Source of the DNA: Agromyces badenianii
GTDB taxonomy: Bacteria; Actinomycetota; Actinomycetes; Actinomycetales; Microbacteriaceae
Length of the DNA: 64,000 bases
NCBI RefSeq assembly: GCF_003070885.1
Contig: NZ_CP028913.1
Coordinates: 2,666,001-2,730,000 of the forward strand
Direction of reading: 5' to 3'
Shown piece after piece: positions 20,095 through 29,220 of the stretch (within the stretch, counting starts at the first letter, position 1; each line of letters starts with the position of its first letter). The notes under the pieces were generated by a model. The model was not told where the DNA came from. It made no database searches and saw only the letters and a list, made by a program, of their open reading frames with translations. The translations under genes and the position numbers were made by a program.

Positions 20095-21867
20095 TCAGAG
20101 CGAGGGCGTGCGCGGCGGCGGAACGCGCCTCGCGGTCGGGGTCGGCAGAGCCTCGAACGCCGCAGCGAGCGCGAGCAGCGCCGAGTCGTCGTAGGCCCGT
20201 CCGGCGAAGGTGAGGCCAACGGGCATCCGGATGTCGCGCATGAGCCCCATCGGCACGGTGACGGTCGGGATGCCGAGGTGGCGCGGCACGAGGTTGCCGT
20301 TCGCGACCCAGACGCCGTTGCGCCAGCCGAGATCGGCGGAGGCCTCGTTCACGTCCATGTCGGCGGGGCCGACGTCGGCGACCGCCGGGAAGGCGACGGC
20401 GTCGAGGCCGAGCTCGTCCATCCACTGCTCGAGGTCGATGCGCCGCGTCTGCTCGAGTCCCTTCAGCCCCGCCTCGAGCTCGGGCATGTCGGCGAGGCCG
20501 GCATCCGGGTGCGCCCGCGCCCACTCGGGGTACTCGGCGATGTCGTCGTCGAAGCCCGTGTACCGGTCGGGCAGGGCGCCCTCGGGGTGCGGGAAGATGC
20601 GCGCACCGTCGACGTCGGCGAGCGCGTGCAGCGCGGGGTCGCCGTTCGCGTCGAGGAAGTCGTTCCACGCCCACGCCGAGAGGTCGACGATCTCGCGGCG
20701 CAGGTATTCGGGGTTCACGAGCCCGCGCGTCGCGATGGTCGGCTTTCCCGGCCGGTCGCCCTCGTAGTTCGAGACGACCGGGAAGTCGACGAGCACGACC
20801 TCGGCGCCCGCCCGCTCGAGGTCGCGGCGGGCCGCCTCCCAGAGCTCGATGACGGTCGCGCGGGTCTCGATGCGCTGCCCCGTCGAGCCGCCGATGCCGG
20901 GGGTGCGCCCGGGCAGGGCGGTGCCGGCCTCTGGGTCGGCGTTCACGTACATGCGCGGCACCCCGATGCGCGCACCCGCGAGCGGGGGCGCGTCGGACGC
21001 GGCATCCGTCACCGCACCCGTCGCCAGCGCCGTGTACGAGACCGGTCGAACAGCGGATGCCGCGGGCAGCTGGATCCACGGCTGCACCCGCCAGAAGTCG
21101 CCGCGCGTCTCGGTGTCGTCGGCGACGATCACGTCGAGCACCTCGAAGAGGTCGGCCATCGTGCGGGCGTGCGGCACGACGACATCCATCGTGGGCACGA
21201 GCGGCCAGTTGCCCCGCACCGAGATGACGCCCCGCGACGGCGTGTACGCGCAGAGCCCGTTGTTCGAGGCGGGCGCCCGACCCGACGACCAGGTCTCCTC
21301 GCCGAGGCCGAACGCCGCGAACGACGCCGCGGTCGCGGTGCCCGAGCCGTTCGACGAGCCCGAGCCGAACGCGGCGGTGAGGTAGTCGGCGTTGTACGGA
21401 CTCTCGGCCCGGCCGTAGACGCCGCGCTGCATGCCGCCGTTCGCCATCGGCGGCATGTTCGTGAGCCCGAGGAGCACGGCGCCGCCCGCGCGCAGGCGCT
21501 CGATCGTGAAGGCATCCCGCTGGGCGACGAGGTGCTCGAACGCGGGCGAGCCCGCCGCCGCCGTGAGACCGCGTGCGAGGTAGCTGTCCTTCGCGGTGTA
21601 CGGGATGCCGTCGAGCGGGCCGAGCACGCGCCCCGCGGCGCGACGCGCGTCGGAGGCACGCGCATCGGCGAGCGCCTCGGGGTTCGAGACGACGAGCGCG
21701 TTCAGGGCGGTCGCCGTGCCGGGCCGGTCGTACGCCGCGATGCGCGCGAGGTACGTCTCGACGAGACCGACGCTCGTCACCCGGCCCGACTCGAGCGCGC
21801 TGCGCAGCTCGGCGATCGACGCCTCGACGACGTCGAACGAGGTCGCGGGTCGGGGAGGCCGGCTCAC
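20095..21867 (-). CDS. amidase-signature family amidase
   Basis: A 590-residue amidase-signature enzyme, using a Ser-cisSer-Lys triad. The Lys is in DGIPYTAKDSY. The Gly/Ser block reads GSGSSNGSGTATAASFA, and the nucleophile segment is GEETWSSGRAPASNN in place of the common TDTGGSIRxPA. The second Ser aligns with the nucleophile, but the motif is divergent. The GTG start at 21867 overlaps the deiminase stop codon as GTGA, so the two are translationally coupled. By context it may hydrolyse a carbamoyl or amide product of the deiminase, for example N-carbamoylputrescine; that role is inferred. Confidence 0.85.
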   Translation of the reverse strand: MSRPPRPATSFDVVEASIAELRSALESGRVTSVGLVETYLARIAAYDRPGTATALNALVVSNPEALADARASDARRAAGRVLGPLDGIPYTAKDSYLARGLTAAAGSPAFEHLVAQRDAFTIERLRAGGAVLLGLTNMPPMANGGMQRGVYGRAESPYNADYLTAAFGSGSSNGSGTATAASFAAFGLGEETWSSGRAPASNNGLCAYTPSRGVISVRGNWPLVPTMDVVVPHARTMADLFEVLDVIVADDTETRGDFWRVQPWIQLPAASAVRPVSYTALATGAVTDAASDAPPLAGARIGVPRMYVNADPEAGTALPGRTPGIGGSTGQRIETRATVIELWEAARRDLERAGAEVVLVDFPVVSNYEGDRPGKPTIATRGLVNPEYLRREIVDLSAWAWNDFLDANGDPALHALADVDGARIFPHPEGALPDRYTGFDDDIAEYPEWARAHPDAGLADMPELEAGLKGLEQTRRIDLEQWMDELGLDAVAFPAVADVGPADMDVNEASADLGWRNGVWVANGNLVPRHLGIPTVTVPMGLMRDIRMPVGLTFAGRAYDDSALLALAAAFEALPTPTARRVPPPRTPSL

Positions 21868-22898
21868 GATCCCACCACGGGTTGCTGCTGGGTGATGCAG
21901 TGGATGCCGCCGCCGCGCGCGAAGATCGGCCGGGAGTCGACGGTGACGACCCGGCGCCCCGGGTAGACGGACTCGAGGATCTCGCGCGCCGCGGCATCCG
22001 CTCGCTCGTCGCCGAAGCCGCACGCGACGACGCCGTCGTTGACGACGAGATGGTTGACATAGCTCCAGTCGACGAAGCCCTCGTCGTCGCGAAGCGTCTC
22101 GGGCGCGGGTAACTCGACGATCTCGAAGCGGCGGCCCGCGGCATCCGTCGCCTGCGACAGCAGCGCGCGCAGCTCTCGCGTGACCTCGAAATCGGGGTGC
22201 TCGGGGTTGCCCTGCGCGTGCAGCAGCAGCGTGCCCGGCGACGGGATCGTCGCGACGATGTCGACGTGCCCGTTGGTGCCGAAGTCGTCGTAGTCGCGGG
22301 TGAGGCCGCGCGGCAGCCAGACGGCGTGGGTCGCACCGATCGTGCGCGCGAGCTCGGCCTCGACGCGCGCCCGGTCGGCGTAGGGGTTGCGACGCGGGTC
22401 GAGCTGCACGGTCTCGGTGACGAGCACCGTGCCCTCGCCGTCGACGTGGATGCCGCCGCCCTCGTTCACGAGCATCGAGCTCACGAGCTCGGCGCCGACC
22501 CGGTCGGCGACGAAGCGGGCGATCTCGGCCGACTTGCGCCACTCCGCCCACGCGGGAGCGCCCCAGCCGTTGAAGATCCAGTCGACCGCGCCGAGCACGC
22601 CGGGGCGCTCGTCGTCGACGACGAAGGTGGGGCCGAAGTCGCGCATCCAGAACTCGTCGAGGGGTGCTTCGACGAGCTCGATCTCGGAGCCGAGCATGCG
22701 CCGGGCGCGCTCGATCTCGCTCGGGTCGACGACCATCGCGACGGGCTCGAACTCGGCGACCGCGTGGGCGACCGCGGTCCACGTCGCGTAGCCCTCCTCG
22801 CGCTCGGCGGCCCCATCGCCGAGGGTGACGCCCTCACGGGGGAACGCCATCCAGGTGCGCTCGTGCGGTGCGGTCTCTGCGGGCATGCGCCAGCTCAT
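21864..22898 (-). CDS. agmatine deiminase family protein
   Basis: A 344-residue guanidino-group hydrolase of the agmatine deiminase/peptidylarginine deiminase fold. Catalytic landmarks are in order: FWMRDFGPTF, NEGGGIHVDGEG, the His/Asp pair TNGHVDI, and the C-terminal nucleophile GGGIHCITQQQP (Cys). The expected reaction is agmatine to N-carbamoylputrescine plus ammonia. The ATG at 22898 has a CAGGAGGAA site. It is first in a two-gene unit with the amidase, and divergent from a TetR gene across an inverted repeat. Close paralogues can act on other guanidines, so the substrate is not certain. Confidence 0.88.
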   Translation of the reverse strand: MSWRMPAETAPHERTWMAFPREGVTLGDGAAEREEGYATWTAVAHAVAEFEPVAMVVDPSEIERARRMLGSEIELVEAPLDEFWMRDFGPTFVVDDERPGVLGAVDWIFNGWGAPAWAEWRKSAEIARFVADRVGAELVSSMLVNEGGGIHVDGEGTVLVTETVQLDPRRNPYADRARVEAELARTIGATHAVWLPRGLTRDYDDFGTNGHVDIVATIPSPGTLLLHAQGNPEHPDFEVTRELRALLSQATDAAGRRFEIVELPAPETLRDDEGFVDWSYVNHLVVNDGVVACGFGDERADAAAREILESVYPGRRVVTVDSRPIFARGGGIHCITQQQPVVGS

Positions 22899-22952
22899 GC
22901 GTTCCTCCTGGTTGCCGGACTCGGGCGCCACGCGGCATCCATCGTCTTTTTA

Positions 22953-22968
22953 TTGATCGGGTGATCAA
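22953..22968. promoter_or_regulatory. TetR-type operator between the deiminase and tetR genes
   Basis: A perfect inverted repeat TTGATC-GGGT-GATCAA lies in the 104-bp gap between the divergent agmatine deiminase and TetR genes. The surrounding TTTTTATTG is the only AT-rich stretch here and could be part of the promoter. It is the natural binding site for the adjacent TetR protein. Confidence 0.65.
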
Positions 22969-23002
22969 CAACACTGCCGAAACTACATAGACTGGGCACA
23001 CC

Positions 23003-23704
23003 ATGTCAAGACCCGAGCGCACGACCGAGCGCAAGAAGACCGAGCGCACAGGCGATTCGGCCCCGGCCGAGCGCACGACCGAGCGCAAGAAGACCGAGCG
23101 CAAGAGCCCGGCAGAGCGTTCCACCGAGATCGCGGATGCCGCGCGGTCGCTCGCGCTCGACGAGGGCCTGTCGGCCATCACGCTGCGGGCCGTCGCCGCC
23201 CGCATCGACGTGGCGCCGGCACTCGTCGCCCACTACCAGCCGAGCATGGAGGCGCTCGTCGCCGCGACGTTCGACGCCATCGTGGGAGCGGAGATCGACG
23301 AGGTCGTCGCCCTGCTCGCCGCGCAGTCGACGCAGCGCGCCCGGCTCGCCGCCCTGCTCGAGACCCTGCTCGACGGCACCCGCGACGACGTCACGGTCGT
23401 ATGGGTCGAGTCGTGGGTGCTCGGCCGGCGCAACGACGCCCTCGCGGCGAGCGTGCGCGAGCAGATGGACGCGTGGCGAAGGGTCATCCGCAACATCGTC
23501 GACGACGGGGTCGCGGCGGGCGAGTTCGAAACGGATGACGCGGCATCCGTCGCCTGGCAACTGCTCGGCATGATCGACGGGCTGAATGCGCACGCGCTCG
23601 TGCACTGGGAGGACTCCGGCCACCGCGGCTCACGCCTGAACCACGCCGTCGAGGGCATGCTCGGGCTGCGCCGCGGGGCGCTCGCCGCGACAGCCGCCGA
23701 CTGA
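23003..23704 (+). CDS. TetR-family transcriptional regulator
   Basis: A 233-residue regulator. The DNA-binding domain spans residues ~38-85 (RSTEIADAARSLALDEG, then ITLRAVAARIDVAPALVAHY). A C-terminal ligand domain with ESWVLGRRNDALA and a dimer helix follows. The N-terminus is extended by ~38 residues carrying two copies of ERTTERKKTER, which is unusual and probably disordered and DNA-contacting or dispensable. Divergence from the deiminase-amidase pair across TTGATC-N4-GATCAA indicates it represses that unit, with an amine or guanidine as likely inducer (inferred). Confidence 0.88.
   Translation: MSRPERTTERKKTERTGDSAPAERTTERKKTERKSPAERSTEIADAARSLALDEGLSAITLRAVAARIDVAPALVAHYQPSMEALVAATFDAIVGAEIDEVVALLAAQSTQRARLAALLETLLDGTRDDVTVVWVESWVLGRRNDALAASVREQMDAWRRVIRNIVDDGVAAGEFETDDAASVAWQLLGMIDGLNAHALVHWEDSGHRGSRLNHAVEGMLGLRRGALAATAAD
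23013..23102 (+). repeat. 36-bp exact direct repeat within tetR
   Basis: Positions 23013-23048 and 23067-23102 are identical and lie 54 bp apart, so the reading frame is kept. They encode two ERTTERKKTER blocks near the N-terminus of the TetR protein. Confidence 0.85.
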
Positions 23705-23770
23705 GACGTCGCGCACCTCGATGTCGGCGGCCGCCGCTACGGTGAGAGCCAGACGGCGAAAGGGGCCCGG

Positions 23771-26700
23771 ATGTATCTGGTCGACGGTTCGGTCGTCACG
23801 AGCGCGAGCGATCTGAAGAAGGCGTCCGAGTGCGAGTTCGCCTTCCTGCGTGCGCTCGACGCGAAACTCGGCCGCATCGAGCGCGTGCCCGACCCCGAAG
23901 ACGCGATGCTCGAGCGCTCGGGCCGCATGGGCGACGCGCACGAGCACCGTGTGCTCGAGGCGTACCGCGCGGCGCTCGGCGACGGCGTCGTCGAGATCGA
24001 GCGCCCCGATGTGCGCGACCAGGCCGCGGTCGCGGCGGCGGTCGAGGCCACGCAAGCGGCCTTCACGGCGGGGGCGCCGGTCGTCTTCCAGGCGACGTTC
24101 GCCGACGAGGGCTTCATCGGCTTCGCCGACTTCATCGTGCGCCAGCCCGACGGCCGCTACCTCGTGCAAGACTCCAAGCTCGCGCGCCGAGCTCGGGTCA
24201 CGGCACTGCTCCAGCTCGCCGCGTACGCCGAGCAGCTGCAGCGCATGGGCGTGCCCTGCGCCGACACCGTCGAGCTGCTGCTCGGCGACGGTTCGACGAG
24301 CGTGCACCGTCTCGACGACATCGCACCCGTCTACCGGCTGCGCCGCGAGCGGCTCGAGCTGATCGTCGCCGAGCGGCTCGCCGAGGCGGGCCCGGTCGAG
24401 TGGGGCGATCCGCGGTACTCCCTCGACGGGCGATGCCCGACGTGCGACCTCGAGGTGCAGGGTCACCGCGACGTGCTGCTCGTCGCCGGGCTGCGGGTCA
24501 CCCAGCGCGCCGCCCTCTTCGAGGCGGGCATCACGACGATCGACGCGCTCGCGGCATCCGTCGGCCCGGTGCCCGGCGTGCTCGACGCCACGATCGACAA
24601 CCTGCGGATGCAGGCGCGTCTGCAGCTCGAGGCCGAAGCGGCCGAGGCGGCGGCGGATGCCTCGGGGCTCCGGTCGCCCGACGACCCGCCGCTGCCCCCG
24701 CCGGTCGTCGTGCGCGACGCCGCGTCGCTCGCCGCGATCCCCGAGCCCGACGCCGGCGACCTCTTCTTCGACTTCGAGGGCGACCCGCTCTACACCGAGG
24801 GCGCCGCCGAAGACTGGGGCCTCGACTACCTCTTCGGCATGGTCGACACCGCCGAGCAGTTCACGCCGCTCTGGGCGCACTCATTCGCCGAAGAGCGGGT
24901 GGCGCTCGAGCGCTTCCTCGACCTCGTGGCACTGCGCCGGGCCGCCCATCCGAACATGCACATCTACCACTACGCGAGCTACGAGCGCACGCACCTGCTC
25001 GCGATGGCCGCCCGGCACGGCGTCGGCGAAGCCGCGGTCGACCAGTTGCTCTCCGACGGCGTCTTCGTCGACCTCTACCCGATCGTGAAGCGCGCGGTGC
25101 GCGTCGGCAGCCGCTCGTACTCGATCAAGAAGCTCGAACCGCTCTACATGGGCACCGAGCTGCGCGAGGCCGATGTGAAGTCGGGCGGCGACTCGATCCT
25201 CGAGTACGTGCGGGCCCGTGAGCTCGCGGCCACCGGCGAGACCGATCCCGTCACCGGCCTCTCCGGCACCGCGGCCGCGCAGCACGTGCTCGACGACCTC
25301 GCCGACTACAACCGCTACGACTGCGTCTCGACACTGCGACTGCGCGACTGGCTGCTCGGCCTCGCCCGGAGCGCCGGCGTCGAACCCGTGCCCGAGTCCC
25401 TCATCGTCGAGGCGGCGAAGGCCGCGGGCAAGATCTACGAGCCCACGCCGCTCGCGCGCCACCTGCAGGCCGTCGCCGGCCCGCCCGACGATCCCGACCG
25501 CGACGCCGACCACACCGCCCTGGCGCTCGCTGCGGCCGCCATCGACTACCACGACCGTGAGGCGAAGAGCTTCTGGTGGTCGCACTACTTCCGCATCGAG
25601 CAGCCGCTCGAGGCGTGGGAAGACCACCGCGACGTGCTCGTGGTCGACCCCGCGGCATCCGCCGTGGTGCAGCGCTGGTACCGCGAAGACCACCATCGCG
25701 TCGACCGACGGCACGTGCTGCTGCGCGGCCGCATCGCGCCCGGGTCGCGCTTCGGCGTCGGCGGCGAGCCGATCGCACTCTACGAACCGCCGGCGCCGTT
25801 TCCGAGCAACTCGCTGCGGCCGGGGTCGCGTGCGTGGCATTCGGTGCGGGTGCTCGAGGTGCTCGACGACGGGGTGCTCATCGAAGAGACCGCGGTCGCC
25901 GGTGTCACCTGGCACGAGCTGCCCTTCGCCATCGCGCCGGGCATGCCGCCGCAGGCCGGGCGACAGCAGGGCGCGATCCTCGAGTGGGCACAGCGCGTCG
26001 ACCGCGCCTTCCCGCGCTGGCCGGCGAACCCCGCCGTCGACGTGCTGCGACGCATCCCGCCGCGCACCCGCAGCGGCAGCGGACTCATGCCGCTCGGGCC
26101 CGACCACGACTACGTCGCGGCCGTCACCGCGTCGCTCCGCGACCTCGACGACTCCTACCTCGCGGTGCAGGGCCCGCCCGGCACCGGCAAGACCTATCTC
26201 GCCTCGCACGTCATCACCGAACTCGTGAGCCGGCACGCCTGGAAGATCGGCGTCGTCGCCCAGTCGCACGCCGTGGTCGAGAACGTGCTCGACGCCGTCG
26301 TAGCGGCCCGCCTCGACCCCGAGCTCGTCGCGAAGGCACCGAAAGACCCGAAAGAGCCCGGCGACCACGAGTACACCCTCATCGCGAAGAACGGCGTGGC
26401 CGACTACACCGCCGCGCACCAGTCTTCGGGCTACGTGATCGGCGGCACCGCCTGGGACTTCTCGAACGAGAGCCGGGTGCCACGCGGTTCGCTCGACCTG
26501 CTCGTCATCGACGAGGCCGGGCAGTTCTCGCTCGCCTCGACGATCGCCGCATCGGTCGGCGCGCGCAACCTGCTGCTGCTCGGCGATCCGCAGCAGCTGC
26601 CGCAGGTGAGCCAGGGCAACCACCCCGAGCCCATCGACACCTCGGCCCTCGGCTGGATCACCGACGGCCACGACGTGCTGCCGGCCGAGTTCGGCTACTT

Positions 26701-27370
26701 CCTCGCCGAGAGTCGTCGCATGCACCCCGCGATCGCCCGCCCGGTGTCGCGCCTCTCGTACGAGGGCGAACTGCATTCCCACCCGGTGGCCTCGCAGCGC
26801 GCGCTCGACGGCGTCGCACCCGGGCTCACCGCGCTGCCGATCGAGCACGAGGGAAACACGACTTCGTCACCCGAAGAGGCGCTGGCCGTCGTCGACCTGG
26901 CGATCTCGCTGCTCGGGCGCGACTGGGTGGAGTCCGCCGGGTCGACGGATGCCGCGGCATCTGCTCGCTCACGGCCGCTCGCGCAGCGCGACCTCATCGT
27001 CGTGACGCCGTACAACGCGCAGCTCACCGTCGTGCGCGCAGCGCTCGACGCCGCCGGGCTCACCGAGGTGCCCGTCGGCACCGTCGACAAGTTCCAGGGG
27101 CAGGAGGCCGTGGTCGCGATCGTCTCGCTCGCGGCGTCATCGGCGGCGGCGGCACCCCGCGGCGTCGAGTTCCTGCTGCTCAAGAACCGCCTGAACGTGG
27201 CGATCTCACGGGCGAAGTGGGCGGCATACCTGCTCTACTCGCCGGGGCTGCTCGACGCGCTGCCCTACACGCCCGAGGGCGTGGCGCAGCTCAGCGCGTT
27301 CATCCGGCTCGTCGGCGCACCGGCCGTCGCCTCGGCGGCCAGCCCGCCGGGCGCGCTCGTCAGCCGCTGA
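23771..27370 (+). CDS. TM0106-type RecB-like nuclease/RNase H-like/superfamily I helicase fusion
   Basis: A 1199-residue three-part enzyme. Residues ~1-200 are a RecB/Cas4-like nuclease (TM0106 type; core acidic and QDSKLARR positions near 135). Residues ~330-530 are an RNase H-like exonuclease domain, with DFEGDPLY at ~333, HIYHYASYE, and YNRYDCVST at ~513. Residues ~780-1190 are a UPF1/Dna2-like helicase: Walker A GPPGTGKT at ~800, Walker B VIDEAGQ at ~912, then VGTVDKFQGQEA and RLNVAISRAK. It is expected to act in DNA or RNA end processing. No Cas or other defence genes are nearby. Start ATG at 23771. Confidence 0.88.
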   Translation: MYLVDGSVVTSASDLKKASECEFAFLRALDAKLGRIERVPDPEDAMLERSGRMGDAHEHRVLEAYRAALGDGVVEIERPDVRDQAAVAAAVEATQAAFTAGAPVVFQATFADEGFIGFADFIVRQPDGRYLVQDSKLARRARVTALLQLAAYAEQLQRMGVPCADTVELLLGDGSTSVHRLDDIAPVYRLRRERLELIVAERLAEAGPVEWGDPRYSLDGRCPTCDLEVQGHRDVLLVAGLRVTQRAALFEAGITTIDALAASVGPVPGVLDATIDNLRMQARLQLEAEAAEAAADASGLRSPDDPPLPPPVVVRDAASLAAIPEPDAGDLFFDFEGDPLYTEGAAEDWGLDYLFGMVDTAEQFTPLWAHSFAEERVALERFLDLVALRRAAHPNMHIYHYASYERTHLLAMAARHGVGEAAVDQLLSDGVFVDLYPIVKRAVRVGSRSYSIKKLEPLYMGTELREADVKSGGDSILEYVRARELAATGETDPVTGLSGTAAAQHVLDDLADYNRYDCVSTLRLRDWLLGLARSAGVEPVPESLIVEAAKAAGKIYEPTPLARHLQAVAGPPDDPDRDADHTALALAAAAIDYHDREAKSFWWSHYFRIEQPLEAWEDHRDVLVVDPAASAVVQRWYREDHHRVDRRHVLLRGRIAPGSRFGVGGEPIALYEPPAPFPSNSLRPGSRAWHSVRVLEVLDDGVLIEETAVAGVTWHELPFAIAPGMPPQAGRQQGAILEWAQRVDRAFPRWPANPAVDVLRRIPPRTRSGSGLMPLGPDHDYVAAVTASLRDLDDSYLAVQGPPGTGKTYLASHVITELVSRHAWKIGVVAQSHAVVENVLDAVVAARLDPELVAKAPKDPKEPGDHEYTLIAKNGVADYTAAHQSSGYVIGGTAWDFSNESRVPRGSLDLLVIDEAGQFSLASTIAASVGARNLLLLGDPQQLPQVSQGNHPEPIDTSALGWITDGHDVLPAEFGYFLAESRRMHPAIARPVSRLSYEGELHSHPVASQRALDGVAPGLTALPIEHEGNTTSSPEEALAVVDLAISLLGRDWVESAGSTDAAASARSRPLAQRDLIVVTPYNAQLTVVRAALDAAGLTEVPVGTVDKFQGQEAVVAIVSLAASSAAAAPRGVEFLLLKNRLNVAISRAKWAAYLLYSPGLLDALPYTPEGVAQLSAFIRLVGAPAVASAASPPGALVSR

Positions 27371-27437
27371 GCTTCGACACGAGGCCGAGGGAACGACCCT
27401 GGGAATACTGCACAGGGTATGCACGTAGGTTCTTCAT

Positions 27438-27713
27438 ATGACAACCCCTGCATCCGACCTGAACCCTGCCCGCGTCACGATGTACGGCGCCGAGTGGTGC
27501 ATCGACTGCCGCCGCTCGAAGGCGCTGCTCGACCGCCGCGGCGTCGACTACGACTACGTCGACCTCGAGACCGTGATCGACGGCGCCGACCGCGCCAAGG
27601 CGATCAGCGGCCGCACGCAGATCCCGGTGGTGGTCTTTCCCGACGGCACGCACTTCACCGAGCCGAGCGATGCAGAACTCGCGGCGAAGCTCGACGAGGC
27701 CGTCGCCGCATAG
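27438..27713 (+). CDS. mycoredoxin/glutaredoxin-like protein
   Basis: A 91-residue thioredoxin-fold protein with the active site WCIDC near residue 22 and the cis-Pro in TQIPVVVF. This length and motif fit actinobacterial mycoredoxins, which reduce mixed disulfides with mycothiol. The ATG at 27438 lacks a strong ribosome-binding site. The conserved part starts only at ARVTMYGAEWC. It is downstream of the large nuclease/helicase gene by 67 bp and convergent with an LLM oxidoreductase. Confidence 0.88.
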   Translation: MTTPASDLNPARVTMYGAEWCIDCRRSKALLDRRGVDYDYVDLETVIDGADRAKAISGRTQIPVVVFPDGTHFTEPSDAELAAKLDEAVAA

Positions 27714-27767
27714 GCAGCACGCCGGCGTCACCCGGCGCGCGATCGGTTGGCAGCACTCGCACCGCGA

Positions 27768-28766
27768 CTACCGCAGCGCGGGAATGACCTCCGCCGCGAA
27801 GAGCTCGAGCCCCGAACGGTCGTAGGCCGCCTCGGGGAAGTAGTGGATCGCGTAGCCGAGACCGAGCTCGCGTCGCTCGGCGAGCTTCGCGACGACCTGC
27901 GAGGGGGTGCCGACGGCCGCGTTCGGTGCGTGGAAGTCGGCGAGGTACGCGGCGGTCTTCTCGGGACCGAGGAACGGCGCGACCCGCGCCTCGATGACGT
28001 CGAGGCGCCGCGCGACATCCGCCTCGTCGACACCGACGACCGTGTTGAAGTTCGACGAACGCGTGATCGCCTCGAAGTCGGTGCCGAGGTTCTCGCAGTG
28101 CGCGCGCAGCACCTCGCTCTTGTGGGTGAACTCCTCGGGGGTACCGGTGAAGTTCGTGTACGAGGCGTACTTCGCCGCGATGCGGAGGGTCACCTTCTCG
28201 CCGCCGCCGGCGATCCAGAAGGGGATGCCGCCCGGCTGCACCGGTTGGGGCTGCACGACGGCCCCGTCGACCTGGTAGTACGCGCCGTCGAGCGTCGCCG
28301 AACCGGTGGACCAGGCCTGGTGCATGATCTCGACGCCCTCGCGCAGCCGCCCGAGGCGCTCGGGGATCGACGGGAACCCGTAGCCGTAGGCGCGCCACTC
28401 GTGCTCGTACCAGCCGCCGCCGATGCCCATCTCGAGGCGGCCGCCCGACACGATGTCGACGGTCGCCGCGACCTTGGCGAGGTAGGCGGGATTGCGGTAG
28501 CCCATGCACGTGCACATCTGGCCGAGCCGCACGCGCGTGGTCGAGGCGGCGTAGGCCGCCATCAGGCTCCACGCCTCGTGGGTCGCCTCGGTTGACGAGG
28601 GGGTGGGCACGGTGTGGAAGTGGTCGTAGACCCAGATCGATTCCCACGGCGAGTCGGGCGCATCGGCGTGCTCGGCGAGCGAGCGCATCGTCTGCCAGTG
28701 CTCGGCCGGCTCGATGCCGACGAGGTCGTGACGCCAGCCCTGTGGAACGAACATTCCGAATCGCAT
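27768..28766 (-). CDS. LLM-class F420-dependent oxidoreductase
   Basis: A 332-residue luciferase-like (TIM-barrel) oxidoreductase. Typical blocks are MRFGMFVPQGW at the N-terminus, SIWVYDHF, GRLEMGIGGGWYEHEW and a C-terminal GLGYAIHYFPE region. These patterns fit the F420-using branch common in Actinobacteria, although F420 versus FMN cannot be decided with certainty by eye. Substrate unknown. Start ATG at 28766; the next gene diverges from it. Confidence 0.85.
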   Translation of the reverse strand: MRFGMFVPQGWRHDLVGIEPAEHWQTMRSLAEHADAPDSPWESIWVYDHFHTVPTPSSTEATHEAWSLMAAYAASTTRVRLGQMCTCMGYRNPAYLAKVAATVDIVSGGRLEMGIGGGWYEHEWRAYGYGFPSIPERLGRLREGVEIMHQAWSTGSATLDGAYYQVDGAVVQPQPVQPGGIPFWIAGGGEKVTLRIAAKYASYTNFTGTPEEFTHKSEVLRAHCENLGTDFEAITRSSNFNTVVGVDEADVARRLDVIEARVAPFLGPEKTAAYLADFHAPNAAVGTPSQVVAKLAERRELGLGYAIHYFPEAAYDRSGLELFAAEVIPALR

Positions 28767-28864
28767 GCGATCAGCCTATGGGCGGGCCGAGGCGTTCCCG
28801 TGCGCGCCGACTCTCAGTGTCACCCCTGACGCAGACTCGCGCCCGAGCGCGTATCTTCACCCGA

Positions 28865-29209
28865 ATGAGCGACCAGCCGTCCTGTGAATACTCCGCTTCG
28901 GACTTCGAGGCGCGCGTCAGCGAGGGCGGCGGGATCCGGATCATCCAGGTCACGGGATGGGGACGCTGCCCGAGCGCCGGCTGGAGGCTCGGCCTCGTCG
29001 CCGCCAACCCGGGCGTCGTGCCGCACCCCGAGAGCCTCTGGCTCGAGATCCGCGAGACGCCGCCACGCGGCGAACGAGCCCGAGTGCGCACCCAGACGCC
29101 CATCGAGGCGATCATCGAGGACTCCCGCGCGCAGCGGATCGTCGTGCGGTTGCAGGGACGCGAGGGCTTCGTGATTCCCCTGCGCGACCGCGTCGGCTCG
29201 ATGCGCTGA
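28865..29209 (+). CDS. hypothetical 114-residue protein
   Basis: A soluble protein starting MSDQPSCEYSASDFEARVSE. It has a predicted beta-rich middle (GIRIIQVTGWGRCPSAGW, then LWLEIRETPP) and an Arg-rich C-terminus. There is no signal peptide, membrane helix or known motif. Base composition is like its neighbours. It converges on the baeRF-like gene across a palindromic region. I do not recognise a family. Confidence 0.6.
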   Translation: MSDQPSCEYSASDFEARVSEGGGIRIIQVTGWGRCPSAGWRLGLVAANPGVVPHPESLWLEIRETPPRGERARVRTQTPIEAIIEDSRAQRIVVRLQGREGFVIPLRDRVGSMR

Positions 29210-29220
29210 GCGCCGGCGTG

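Noticed and set aside
23771..27370. Cas4 or a CRISPR-linked nuclease
   Set aside because: The nuclease resembles Cas4 only at the core; fusion to RNase H-like and helicase parts fits the TM0106 family, and no cas gene is present.
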